Assembly: GCF_000227135.1 (NCBI RefSeq)
Contig: NC_018259.1
Coordinates: 1,514,476 to 1,559,911 of the forward strand
Direction: 5' to 3'
Source: Leishmania donovani
Lineage: Eukaryota; Euglenozoa; Kinetoplastea; Trypanosomatida; Trypanosomatidae
Length of the DNA stretch: 45,436 nt
The translations under genes were made by a program, and so were the position numbers. The number at the start of each line of letters is the position of its first letter. Position 1 is the first letter of the stretch. Positions 35,869 through 45,408 of this stretch are shown piece by piece. The notes beneath the pieces were generated by a model, which was not told the origin of the DNA, did no database searches, and worked only from the letters and a program-made list of their open reading frames with translations.

Positions 35869-36684
35869 ATGGACGGTGCCCCGCCAAGTGCGGCTGTCGG
35901 CGTCATCTACGCCGACGAGAAGCCGTCGCGCCGCGCCGTTTCCATCAGCTCCGTAGACTCGGAGCCGATTGTGCGGGCGGCCTCTGCGCGGTCTGTCGCG
36001 TCCTCCGCCTCGCATGAGGGCGGAGGCAGAGCACCGCGAGGTTGGCTTGTCTCCGAAGGCGATGACGTACCATTAGACGACGCCGGGATGGCTGACGCAA
36101 CCCTTGTACTTCCTATCAGGCAGATTTCAGAGGCCCCAGTGGCGGTGGTCAGCGCCATCTCGGCAGCAAGCCGCTCGTGCGTTGCGGAAGCCGTTCCCCA
36201 GACACTCCCAATGGACGTCGGAACGCGGCTGTGCCTGTCTGATGGCACGTTTGTCGGCTATGTCTCCTCAGTGCTCGGGCCGGTCAAGCAAGCCTTCTAC
36301 GTAGTGAAGTCGACGCGCGATGACTTTCACGAGCTGATAGGTGATCACCGTCTCGCAGAGGCGGTCCCACTTCACTATGATCTCCACCATCCACAAATCA
36401 TGTACGACCCCTTCGAGCAGTGCGATGCCGCCAAAGGCACTGACGCCAGCTACATCAACGACGAGGAACTTCCCGAGTACGTCCGTCCCGACTTTTCGGA
36501 CGACGAGAAAGAGATGGAGTGGAAGCGGCAAAAGCGTCGCCGCGGTGACGACAACGAAAGCATCAGCTCCGACGAGATGCAGGTGGATATCGAGTGGTCC
36601 AAATTGCAGCTCGATGAGGATGCCGTGCCGTGTGGAGATCCACATGTGGTGATTCCGCAGTGGATTCGAAGCGCGCCACGATGA
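35869..36684 (+). CDS. NAF1: NAF1, H/ACA snoRNP assembly factor
   Basis: A 271-residue protein of the Gar1/Naf1 family. The core (about residues 112-165) reads DVGTRLCLSDGTFVGYVSSV then LGPVKQAFYVVKS with Gly137-Pro138-Val139-Lys140, the beta-barrel signature that binds the dyskerin/Cbf5 pseudouridine synthase. It is followed by KGTDASYINDEELPEYVRPD and an acidic FSDDEKE stretch before a basic KRQKRRR cluster. That 'SDAS-x-x-x-DEE-P' sequence is typical of NAF1, not GAR1, and the glycine/arginine-rich arms of GAR1 are absent. NAF1 acts in the nucleus to load H/ACA RNPs before GAR1 replaces it. The N-terminal 100 residues are serine/alanine-rich and probably disordered. At 271 residues it is short relative to fungal and animal NAF1. 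Confidence 0.83.
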   Translation: MDGAPPSAAVGVIYADEKPSRRAVSISSVDSEPIVRAASARSVASSASHEGGGRAPRGWLVSEGDDVPLDDAGMADATLVLPIRQISEAPVAVVSAISAASRSCVAEAVPQTLPMDVGTRLCLSDGTFVGYVSSVLGPVKQAFYVVKSTRDDFHELIGDHRLAEAVPLHYDLHHPQIMYDPFEQCDAAKGTDASYINDEELPEYVRPDFSDDEKEMEWKRQKRRRGDDNESISSDEMQVDIEWSKLQLDEDAVPCGDPHVVIPQWIRSAPR

Positions 36685-37445
36685 AGCGGGCACGCCAATG
36701 CACGTGACGGCGGGGTACTTGATTTCGCGTAAACGACACAGACGCCTTTCGCAGATACGGCGCCTTGCAGGATAACAAGACTCACTACTCCCATGTCGAG
36801 CCCTTTTTTTGTTGTTGTTGCACTTTGAACTGCGGCGCAGCAGAACGCGGGACGTGGAGTGCTCTCGCTGGATAGAAGGTGAGCTTGCCACGGCGTGGTG
36901 GTCAATACTCAGCCATTCCTGCTGCGCGCACACCCACGAGGGCCCGCGACACGGCATCGCTTCTCGTCCAGTGACGACAGACGCACAAGTGCACAACCTC
37001 CCACTCCTCCTCTCTGATTCTGGCTCTCGATTGATCTCCCTCGCCTTCAGAGACAAAAGTATTCAACGGCGATGTCCTCATAAGTGTCGCGCACCGGCGT
37101 TCCTTCTCACCTTGTCAGTGCTTCATGCTTTGTTTTCCTGGCATTCACATAGTGCTCAGGTGAGCCTTCGCGATGCGCCGGATCACCCGCTACCGTCGCA
37201 CCACACTCGTCAGCACGGTAGAACAATAAATGTTTCGGAACAGCTCTGCACATCGTGTGGTTCTTCTTGAAAATAAAAGAGGTACAAGGTCGATGAAAAG
37301 AACGCGTGCGATATACCCACTTCCCCAAAGGCCGGAAGCGTGAAAAAAAACACGAAACTGCAGGCACGGCGTGTGGAGAAACTTGCACTGCATCGGCACT
37401 GATTAGCCGATGCCCGCTGCGCCGCGCGGGCGGCATCGTGGAAAG
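36685..37445 (+). other. Gap between NAF1 and the decayed gene
   Basis: No supported gene. Includes a short T-rich tract near 36804-36821 and A-runs near 37342-37350. It marks the change from gene-dense to subtelomeric sequence. Confidence 0.6.
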
Positions 37446-39707
37446 ATGATGACACAGGCCTCAGCACCCTGGTCCGCAAAAGAGGTTGTAAATCGGCTCG
37501 TGATGACCGCCTCCCACTACCTCACGCAGGTTCACACCATCGCCGGAGACGATTTTGCCGCTGACACGGTTGTGACAAAGGGGGAGGATTGAGCATGTGG
37601 CGGTAGGCCGCGAGGTTCTGGAGTACTGATCAGAAGCTATCGAGTGTGGAGGGGTCCAGCCAAGCAACGCGAAAGGCGACGCGACGTGGCGAAGGGGCTC
37701 CATCTTCTACGACCAACTCATGAGGCAGCTCGAGACGTTGACAGCGAAGCACAGGATAGACATTCTCACCATCACTGCCGCGACAGTCTGACAGCTTGCA
37801 CTGCTCTACACCCTCATCAACCTCGACGTGCTTCCGCTGCAGCTGTTCAAGCAGCTGTGCAACATGTTCCCTATGATCAACACCGCCCACCTTCGACGTA
37901 AGGACTCTTAATCGACGTAAAGTCGCGGCCCTGTCAAAGCTAGCTGCGGGCTTGACTGGTGCCGACAACACCTGGTGTGTGCAGGGGCGGAGAGAGGGAG
38001 GGAGAGGGTGCTGCCGACGGTGACTATGAGCGCATCGCACCCTCACTCACCACGGAGGCCTCGACGCTAACTTCCATCAGTCCTTCCAAGGAAAGCTTCC
38101 GACGCGACGCCGTGCTAAACATGTCAGTGCAGGCTCACACACCACACAGGGCTCACCGCCCACCCCGATTTCACCCTGTAACCTTGCGCGCAACAAGATT
38201 GTTGCGCACATCACTCCGGCGCTTTACGCACTTCCCCATCAGACGCGCATATCGCTGACCTTGCATTCGCTTTGCCCCACAAACCGCTGCGAATGCTGCT
38301 TGCGGAGGCGCATGATGAGCAGCCATACCGTTGCGCTCGACGCACCCACTCTTGCCAAAGGCGTGCGGATTCCGCGGAGGGCGGAGTGCCCTCTGCCGCC
38401 ACACCCACTCAGAGCGATGCCGGTTCCTTTGCCGACGCACATGCAAGCGAGCAGCCCGGAGATCCAGAAAAAGCGTCGCCGATTGCGAGGATTCCATTTG
38501 TGAGCCCCAGGGGCAAAAATGTCGTCGATAAACAGGCCTTAGGGCACAATACCACGAACACGACCCCTGCTTGCTGTCCGCAGAAGCTGGTACGGTCTGT
38601 CGTACATCTCAGTCCAGCACTCCGGATACCCCAAGATACGGCGTGATACATGACAGATGGAAAAACTGTTGGTGCCCCTTAACCTCGACATACACGCGTA
38701 CGAATACCGGGCATATCCCACACCGGAGGAGATGCAGTTGCTAGCATTTTCGAGTGAGAAAGCAGGACGTAACCTTCTTCAAACACCGCAATCGCTACCA
38801 ACCGCAGGGCTCTAGCGTGAGGACTCACAACAGCACCTTGTCCGCTGCCCCCTGCATGGGGGCACCCCAGAAGGAAACAGGGCCCCCAAGCGAGAGTTTC
38901 GCTACTGTGCACGCACAGTGGGAAGGGTCGTCAAACTAGATTGCCGAGTTCATAGAGAGCTCACAGAGAGTAGCGGAGCTTCTGCTTGCGCTCCACATGA
39001 AGCCGACGCTACCTTTTTGCGGAAGTCGAGCGTACTCGGCCTTCATCCCTGGCCTCCAGCTCCTCCATCACGCGTGCAGGGCATCTCTGCGAAGACGGGC
39101 ACAGCAGGTTACGAGAGACACACAGGTCGCACCCATTCCAACGCATGTGCTACGCCTTCGCTGACGACATACAACGGATTCCTACGTGACGAGAAGGTAT
39201 CCACCAAGCAGCAGGCAGGACCTTGGTCGCTCTGTTTTCACGGCTTTCGGTGAGTATCCGAGGCGTGATGGAGCGGTTACGAGCGCCGAGTGGCAACGCG
39301 CACCGCTGCATGCTGCCATGCGCGAATGCTTGCACTGCAATATACGAAAAGGGCTAACCGTGGTCCTCGAGGGTTTCATCCTTTTAGAACTGACGCTATC
39401 TAGTGTAGCAGTTGGGCGAATCCGCTTTCTCCTTCACCTGTGCGGTGACGCTGCCGATGGCTGCCGAGGCCAGATGGAGGGAGAGAAGGCAAGAACTAGA
39501 TGCCAAATCCGTGCTCTGAGCATGCGATATCTTCGCTTCTGTCATGCGTCACAAAGAAACTGTGGCAGAAGTCCGAGTCGACATCAGGGGGCTTGTATCC
39601 TTCTGCCGTTCAAGCCCCCTATGTCGCGGCTTCTTTTTGGATGCCCATTCAGTTCTTACACACATCCGACTCTGGTTACTCATCGTTTCCTCTCACGAGG
39701 CTCCTGA
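37446..39707 (+). pseudogene. Decayed protein-coding gene of unknown family
   Basis: Coding-like sequence in the + direction broken by several frame changes and stops. Pieces: frame from ATG 37446 to a stop at 37590-37592; then a shift by one base into 37591-37911 with internal stops TGA 37627 and TGA 37789 (containing GSIFYDQLMRQLETLTAKHR and LALLYTLINLDVLPLQLFKQ); then 37907 onward in a third frame (LNRRKVAALSKLAAGL); two frames around 38195-38646; a piece at 38657-38815 (LVPLNLDIHAYEYRAYPTPE); and 38940-39707 in one frame with a single stop at 39162-39164 (AELLLALHMKPTLPF, GFILLELTLSSVAVGRIRF). The leucine-rich paired-helix look is reminiscent of helical-repeat RNA-binding proteins (RAP/FASTK or OPR type), but that is a guess. 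I have not tried to rebuild it. It lies between NAF1 and the esterase, on the same strand as all genes. Confidence 0.6.
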
Positions 39708-40496
39708 TAGCCGTGGACCTCCTGCTATTTCTCTTCTGAGCTTACTCTCGCCCACGATCAGCCGTCAATAACTACTGCAGAAGCGGGCCGTTGACGGGCT
39801 GCACTTCGTGTAAGGAGCGGCTTGTCATACAGGTCGGGGCCACTGCCCACCAGACTGTTACAAGTGGCTACGGAGAATGCTCCCTGTCTCCTTCACTTTC
39901 ACCTTCGCTACTGCGGTCTCACCTCCTGCTATGGCAGAACCCTGTTTCCGCCGCTAAAAGGCAAGCGAAGCGTTCCTCTTTTTTTTTTCAGTGTAGTAGC
40001 CTCTCCTTCGACTGCCTACAAGTCAACACGCACACGCGTCCGGAGCGCCAGCTCCTCTACCTGTGCTGCGCCACGCATGTGTTAAGGAGCCACGCCGACC
40101 AACACCGTTTGGCGCCGCACTGCCCACGGCGATTCCACTCCGTACAGCGCAGGTCAGACCGAGGATTACTTTCCCCATCAGAACAGCACAACAAACGCAC
40201 AAGGGAAGAAGAATAATAAGACAACAGTAGGTGAGTGCGTATATTCATTGAACCGTCAACAGGATTTGCCGTGAGCTGCTGCACACGTGATCGTGCCCGT
40301 TGCTCACTTCTACGCCGTGTCAGCCCAGACTTCTCCGCTGACGCCACGAGGAGTGGCACTAGAACCTCAGATACGACAGTGCGGTGGCCGCTGTCGTTGG
40401 ACAAGACAAGTGCCGGCAATCCATAAAAAAGTATAAGAAGGCTGTCCGCATCTTTGTGCGCGCTCGCTAACGCCAAACGATCCCCTGACATTTTCG
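39708..40496 (+). other. Gap between the decayed gene and the esterase
   Basis: No supported gene. A good polypyrimidine tract and AG (ending 39991) may serve the esterase; the remainder would be a 5'UTR of about 505 nt. Confidence 0.6.
39972..39991 (+). promoter_or_regulatory. Candidate trans-splice acceptor for the esterase gene
   Basis: ttcctctttttttttttcag, AG at 39990-39991, is a strong pattern but lies 505 nt before the ATG at 40497. A nearer, weaker acceptor is possible. Confidence 0.45.
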
Positions 40497-41261
40497 ATGG
40501 AGTCTGTTTTGTTGCTTGGCGACTCCATCACCCAGCAGGGGTACTGTTCCGGATGGGTTTCCACCGTCAGCGATGCGCTCGTCCGCCGTGCCCACGTCGT
40601 CAATAGTGGGCTTAGTGGGTACAATACACGGTGGCTGCTGGACGTACTGCGTGATCCGAAGCTCTGTGAAAGTGTTATTCCTGCTTGGGTCCGTGAGCCA
40701 CTCTTTGTTACCGTGATGTTAGGCTCCAACGACAGCGCGGAAGGAGGGCAGAACGTTCCCGTACCCGAATTCTGCGAAAACCTCCGAGCTATCGTTGAAT
40801 TTGTTCTCTCGAAAGTCAATCCAAAAGGCGGCGTGTACGTGCTCACGTTACCTCCCGTCCACCAAGACCTCTGGAACGCGAGAAACCCAGAGAGGAGGAG
40901 ACACTATTCAGCTACACGTCTCTATCGCCGCGCTACGCTGCAGATTTTGCGCGATCTCAGCACCCAATATCCACTGCGTGTGTTTGCGGTTGACACACAA
41001 GCAGCGTTCTTGAGCTACGGTGCAGCCGAGCCGTCGGAGTCGGAAATGGATGTGTATGATCCACAAGGTCCGTGGACATCACTTCTTGTAGATGATGGTC
41101 TTCACATCAACGCTGTGGGCGGTCAGCTTCTCAGTTCCACCTTGCTAAGCGCCGTGCGCAGGTCACCGGAAGGCTCTAGCCTGCTACGGAACGACGAAGA
41201 GGTGTGGGCAGTGCCTGACTGGCGCACGGTGATGTTGCGGCACAAACCTTCGAAAAAGTGA
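40497..41261 (+). CDS. SGNH/GDSL esterase, IAH1 type
   Basis: A 254-residue SGNH hydrolase similar to isoamyl acetate-hydrolysing esterase (IAH1). All four SGNH blocks are present: Ser10 in LLLGDSITQQG, the glycine of NSGLSGYNTRW (Gly38), Asn78 in VMLGSNDSA, and Asp200/His203 in VDDGLHINAVG, giving a complete Ser-Asp-His triad. The family hydrolyses short acyl esters; the natural substrate in kinetoplastids is not known. No signal peptide or membrane segment, so probably cytosolic. Codons look less GC-rich at third positions than in neighbouring genes (by eye), and it lies between a pseudogene and a telomere-proximal glycosyltransferase. The ATG gives exactly the usual start, with the nucleophile block seven residues in. 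Confidence 0.9.
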   Translation: MESVLLLGDSITQQGYCSGWVSTVSDALVRRAHVVNSGLSGYNTRWLLDVLRDPKLCESVIPAWVREPLFVTVMLGSNDSAEGGQNVPVPEFCENLRAIVEFVLSKVNPKGGVYVLTLPPVHQDLWNARNPERRRHYSATRLYRRATLQILRDLSTQYPLRVFAVDTQAAFLSYGAAEPSESEMDVYDPQGPWTSLLVDDGLHINAVGGQLLSSTLLSAVRRSPEGSSLLRNDEEVWAVPDWRTVMLRHKPSKK

Positions 41262-42174
41262 GCCACCACGGGCAGACATCCGGGCGTCTCACCAATGCGT
41301 CGCATATGGCCTTTTCATGACGCACGCCAATTCCCTCTTGGACATCACTACTCCGTGACGTGTGAGACGTGCCTTCCCATCAGAGGCGACAGAGCGGAAA
41401 CGCCTGCCGCTCCTCCGGCAGATTGCAACGCAATTGGGTTTCATTGCCTGCTCGCTAACGCATCCGACTATGTTTTCTTTCACGCTTCCGCTACAGTATC
41501 TGCCTCAGTATCAGAGACCTGCGCGCAAAAAAAAAAACAGCGCCATGCAGCCTTGTACCTTTCACACTTTCCCCCAACCTGCCGCAGATGTGAGCAACCC
41601 CTGCGCGAGTCCATGCCCTCAAAAAGATGATAGCGCCGCGCTTTTGCACCGTGTTACTGGCGCTCGCCACGTTTCCTAAGACAATCGAACCTGTGTGCCT
41701 GCCAACGCATAGTGTCGCCATCGCTTTTGCGTGCTTCACGTCGCCTTCGCCTTGACTTTCGCTCACTGCTCCGGTCTCTCACAAGATCGTACAAGGGCTG
41801 CGGCTTTATCTTTGAGCTACTATATCAGCGTTGCGTGCAGGGATGACATCCCACCGCTGCGAGCGGGCTTCCCCCGTTACTAGAACTTCTCACCCTTCAC
41901 CCCTCTTTCGATCCTTCCGTCCACGCGGTCGCTGCTCTGTGGTGCACGGCACCGATTGTTATGCTGTGCGTGTGCATTGATGTATATACATGTATATATT
42001 CTCCAGCACCACTACATCGTCTACTGCAGCGCTGGCACGTCTCGCTCGCCTCCCCGCGCCCACACTTACGCCACGCGCTCAGCACATTTGATACCGAAGG
42101 GCATTCACCTACGCTCGCCCGATCTGCGACCCTGCCACTGGACACTTTCATCGCTGAACAAGCCACAGGACAGG
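41262..42174 (+). other. Intergenic region esterase - glycosyltransferase
   Basis: About 0.9 kb without a supported gene. It includes an A-run near 41527-41538 and a perfect 16-bp palindrome, tatatacatgtatata, at 41983-41998. Confidence 0.65.
41886..42006 (+). promoter_or_regulatory. Candidate trans-splice acceptor for the glycosyltransferase
   Basis: A pyrimidine-rich stretch (cttctcacccttcacccctc onward) is followed by about 65 bases without any AG until attctccag, AG at 42005-42006, leaving a 168-nt 5'UTR. Confidence 0.4.
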
Positions 42175-43965
42175 ATGGGGAAAAGCACCTCCGTGCACAC
42201 CCTCAGAAGCCACCGCCGCTTCATTACAGTGCGCACGTTGCTCCCGATTCTCATCTTTATTTTCTTGTGTGGCGCTGTGAGCACGATATTTCTAAGCAGT
42301 CCCGATCAATGGACGGTTGCACGGACACGGGAGGCGACCACTTGGCCACCTAGTGGCGAACTAACCACTACCAAACCGGGTGAGCCGAGGCAGAGCATGA
42401 CCCCGACATCGCCGATCACGACATCGGCACCGGCAATCGACACCACCGCTGAGCCGACGTCAATACCAGCGGAGCAGACAAGTACGTTTGACGGCCCAGC
42501 AACACCGACGTCTGCGGCGTCTGCGAGCGCTACTGGCGCTGAGGAGAGCGGCACACTGCTTGCAGACCCGACGACGGAGACGACGAAGCAGAACCCGGCG
42601 ATGAAGGAACTGGACCGGTGGACGAAGATGCAACTCCCTGCGGACTGGATGGAGTGCATTCGGCAGAACCTGCAACTCGACAAGCGCGGGCGGCCGATGC
42701 GCGCGGTGACGGCGATGACGGACGCTATCCCGCTGCTGATTACGCCGCTGACTGGCGACGTAAAGTTCTTCCCGTACTTCGTGTGCTCGATGGACGTGGC
42801 TGTGCGGTACCATTACGTGATCCAGAACGAGCGTGAACCAGATACGACGGCGGTGATCGACGAGTTGCAGCGCCGCTTCGGCAACAGCGGGCGCTTCCTT
42901 GTTTTGCGCAACCGATACAACCGCGGGTACTCCGGGAGTATGAACCAGGGCTTCGAGTGGGCGCTGAAGGAGCGGACAGCGGAGGAGGTTCCGTGGGTGT
43001 TTGCGTGCGGCGTGGACGTGATCTTCGAGCCCGGGCTGCTTGCGAACATGGTCAAGGTTGTGCAGGAAAACACCCGCGACGATGCTGCGATGCTAGCCGC
43101 GCTGCGCGCGGAGGTCGAGCTAGAGGAGCGGCTTGTGCGCGAGGGTAATTACTCCTACTACGAGCGATGGGCGCCGCGTGGGCGTCCGCTCAAGGTGCTA
43201 CGGAGCGGGTATCCAGGCGTGCCGTTGAACGTGCGGACCGCGCCACTGTTGCCACACCGCATTCGGTACATGGTGGCGGATGAGAACCGCGAGAGCGGGA
43301 TTGTCACCCCTGCGGAGTTGCGCAAGCGGTTCTTCGGCAACTACGTGGCGACTGTGACTCCTGTCGAGTATGCCCTGGGCACCATTGCGGTGACGCGGCT
43401 AGCGCTGTCGACTGTTGGGTACTTTGACGAGAACTACTTCCCCGCATACATGGACGACATCGATCTACGTTGGCGGCACTTCGCGTATGGGTTTGGCACA
43501 CTACATGGCGAGCACAACGGCCCCGTAACTCGCTGGCACCACTACAACGCTGCGAACCTTCGCGGAAGCCCATTTGTGGATCCGGACCTGCAGAAGTATG
43601 GCACAGAGGACAACTACAGCCGCCGCGCCTTCGTGAGCTATATCCGACGCTCTAAGGGCATATACGACAAGCTCAAGTACGGTCCGCGTGACGTGGACGG
43701 TGTATGGCGTGAGGCTGTGCAGGAAGCCGAGTACAAGTACATGCATTTCAATGTGTCCCACTTCCCTGCGGACACATGGGTGCTTGATGAGGATGCGCGC
43801 CGATGCATGTTTCACCACACGTACAACTACGAGATGCAGGCCTGGAGTAGGCCGAGCGACTGCTCCTACAATCCGCGGACGCTGGAGGAGAGCGGCATCC
43901 TTGGCGTGGACCAGCTGGCGAACTTCAGATCAATGATTGAGGGGAAAACCTTTGATTACCAATGA
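42175..43965 (+). CDS. Subtelomeric type II membrane glycosyltransferase, GT2-like
   Basis: A 596-residue Golgi-type enzyme. A short basic cytosolic tail (MGKSTSVHTLRSHRRF) precedes one signal-anchor helix at about 19-40, then a Ser/Thr/Pro-rich stem at about 45-140 that looks heavily O-glycosylated, then a catalytic domain of about 450 residues. In it, RNRYNRGYSGSMNQGFEWAL resembles the nucleotide-sugar binding start of GT2 rhamnosyl/galactofuranosyl-type enzymes, FACGVDVIFEPGLL holds the metal-binding aspartate (Asp281), and FDENYFPAYMDDIDLRWRH (Asp427, Asp428, Asp430) matches the GT2 acceptor-side motif. Leishmania places phosphoglycan side-chain transferases (SCA and relatives) near telomeres, and this may be such a protein, but I do not assign the sugar. 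It is the last gene before the telomere, 1.4 kb away. Confidence 0.8.
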   Translation: MGKSTSVHTLRSHRRFITVRTLLPILIFIFLCGAVSTIFLSSPDQWTVARTREATTWPPSGELTTTKPGEPRQSMTPTSPITTSAPAIDTTAEPTSIPAEQTSTFDGPATPTSAASASATGAEESGTLLADPTTETTKQNPAMKELDRWTKMQLPADWMECIRQNLQLDKRGRPMRAVTAMTDAIPLLITPLTGDVKFFPYFVCSMDVAVRYHYVIQNEREPDTTAVIDELQRRFGNSGRFLVLRNRYNRGYSGSMNQGFEWALKERTAEEVPWVFACGVDVIFEPGLLANMVKVVQENTRDDAAMLAALRAEVELEERLVREGNYSYYERWAPRGRPLKVLRSGYPGVPLNVRTAPLLPHRIRYMVADENRESGIVTPAELRKRFFGNYVATVTPVEYALGTIAVTRLALSTVGYFDENYFPAYMDDIDLRWRHFAYGFGTLHGEHNGPVTRWHHYNAANLRGSPFVDPDLQKYGTEDNYSRRAFVSYIRRSKGIYDKLKYGPRDVDGVWREAVQEAEYKYMHFNVSHFPADTWVLDEDARRCMFHHTYNYEMQAWSRPSDCSYNPRTLEESGILGVDQLANFRSMIEGKTFDYQ

Positions 43966-44109
43966 CAGCAGCAGGCGGCCGGCGAAGGCCTCGTGCGGTA
44001 GCGAACAGTAGGTAGATGTTGCGTGACAGTAACTCCATCGCGTATATTCCTTTGACGACCATTTTTTTTTTCCTGCAATGGGCGTTGACGTAGCTGATTA
44101 CAGAGGACA

Positions 44110-44590
44110 CATCAGCGTGGTGGCAGGGTGCAGTGCATCCTCACCATCTATGCCCTTGCGGAAAGGAGCCAGACAGCCACCCACCTGCCAACTGCGAAAC
44201 CACTGCTCGCCGGGGCGAAGCCAAGTACCTTCCACGTACGGAGGTCAGAGCGACCCACGCTGTCTGATGTCGGCGGTCAGGGCCTCGATGGCACGGCATC
44301 GGAGGCGACCCGCTATTGTGAATCGGCTTGCGCCATTCACATCACAGCGAGTGTGTCAGCGTCACGAACATATATCTCACCCCCACGGCCCGGATTGTGC
44401 ACTAGCGTCAAGAGCCTGCGCGCCACCGCGAGGGACAGACACAAGGAGACGAGGCGAGCGGAGCGGGGGTGGGTGTGTGCGTAGAGTTTGAGGCAAGGGC
44501 CGTTCTGAGCCAATTGCGACGGTGCGCTACTGCAACGCGTGTGTCTGAGGCTGTTTGCTACGATGTGATGGATCCCTGACCGGCTGGGCA
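44110..44590 (+). mobile_element. SIDER-like degenerate retroposon, copy B
   Basis: This is the second copy of the element described at 31670-32060, sharing the same blocks in the same order. The distance between the gatggcacg and gtttgaggca blocks is 199 bases here against 156 in copy A, so one copy has lost or gained about 43 bases. It probably lies in the 3'UTR of the glycosyltransferase. Ends are approximate. Confidence 0.6.
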
Positions 44591-44695
44591 GACACGGACT
44601 CATCTTCTACAGCCCACGGGATACTTTATGAAGTACCCATGGTTGCTTTTTTTTTCCGGTACCCTGAAGGAAAAAAGGCGAGCGACTTTTTTAGT

Positions 44696-44712
44696 CAGCC
44701 CCGCCGGGGCTG
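44696..44712. repeat. 7-bp GC-rich inverted repeat
   Basis: cagcccc, loop gcc, ggggctg: a perfect short hairpin just after a T-run and an agtcag stretch. Resembles a stem-loop terminator by shape, but such terminators are not used by trypanosomatid RNA polymerase II. Confidence 0.85.
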
Positions 44713-44774
44713 TTCACACGGCACACCAAGCACTGAAACGGTGTTCGGTTAACCTGGACCCACCGCGGGCCCGA

Positions 44775-44805
44775 ACCATGCTTCACGGATCACCAAAAGC
44801 ATGGT
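44775..44805. repeat. 9-bp inverted repeat
   Basis: accatgctt at 44775-44783 is exactly complementary to 44797-44805, with a 13-base loop. Confidence 0.85.
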
Positions 44806-45392
44806 AAAGATGCTTATTCTTCGTGTTCACTCAGATGTCCAACAGAATACAGAAACGGTTCCCCTCTCCACGCTGATGATTGCCATGGTCTTCCTTCCAC
44901 GGAGACGCCCCTGATCTTTACCAAGTGTGGAGTGCCCCAATCTAACTTATCTGGATTTGCTGACCCGGCTTTCCTCGCATGCCATTAACTGCATCTATGA
45001 CTCACCGTCTCTTTCTTCCACACCGCCTCTTCCCATTCCCCTCATTGGCCTCATGTGTGCACTTCTTTGCTCTGCTTGAAGTAATCACGTTTCAAATCTA
45101 CATGCATCGTGTCGGCGACACCGGTGCCTACTTGTGCCGATCACAACCAAAGCCCTACCCCACACGTGAAGACGGGATTGTCTTTGCTTCATCTTGGTGC
45201 TCTGCTTATCTAGAGCGCTCCCAGTTTTTCGTCGTAGGAGAACCTCTCTGTGCTAATGCTGTGCGACCTGCTGACGGCTTCGGTGTGTGCTGCAGGGGTA
45301 TAAAGGGTACGTGATGGGGCAGGGTCAGGGTTTTTCTCTCCACTGATTCCTTGCACAGCGACACCCTCTCCAACAGGACGGGGGCGTGACGG

Positions 45393-45408
45393 TGTACTGG
45401 TGTACTGG
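45393..45408. repeat. Tandem octamer tgtactgg abutting the telomere
   Basis: Two exact head-to-tail copies (45393-45400 and 45401-45408) run straight into the first TTAGGG. Leishmania telomere-associated sequences carry conserved boxes next to the telomere, and this is probably part of one. Confidence 0.85.

Larger units (their letters stand above)
43966..45392 (+). other. Subtelomeric non-coding region
   Basis: About 1.4 kb with no supported gene between the last stop codon and the telomere-adjacent octamers. It contains a T-run at 44061-44070, the second SIDER-like copy, two hairpins (44696-44712 and 44775-44805) and GC-poorer DNA than the coding part. Confidence 0.75.

Noticed and set aside
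35869..36684. GAR1 instead of NAF1
   Set aside because: No glycine/arginine-rich ends, and the SDAS...DEE-P and acidic tract after the core belong to NAF1.
41295..41679. Open frames of 105-111 codons between the esterase and the glycosyltransferase
   Set aside because: Two overlapping frames with poly-lysine from an A-run; no domain or coding character.
44696..44712. Rho-independent-type terminator
   Set aside because: The T-run precedes the hairpin instead of following it, and the organism is eukaryotic.
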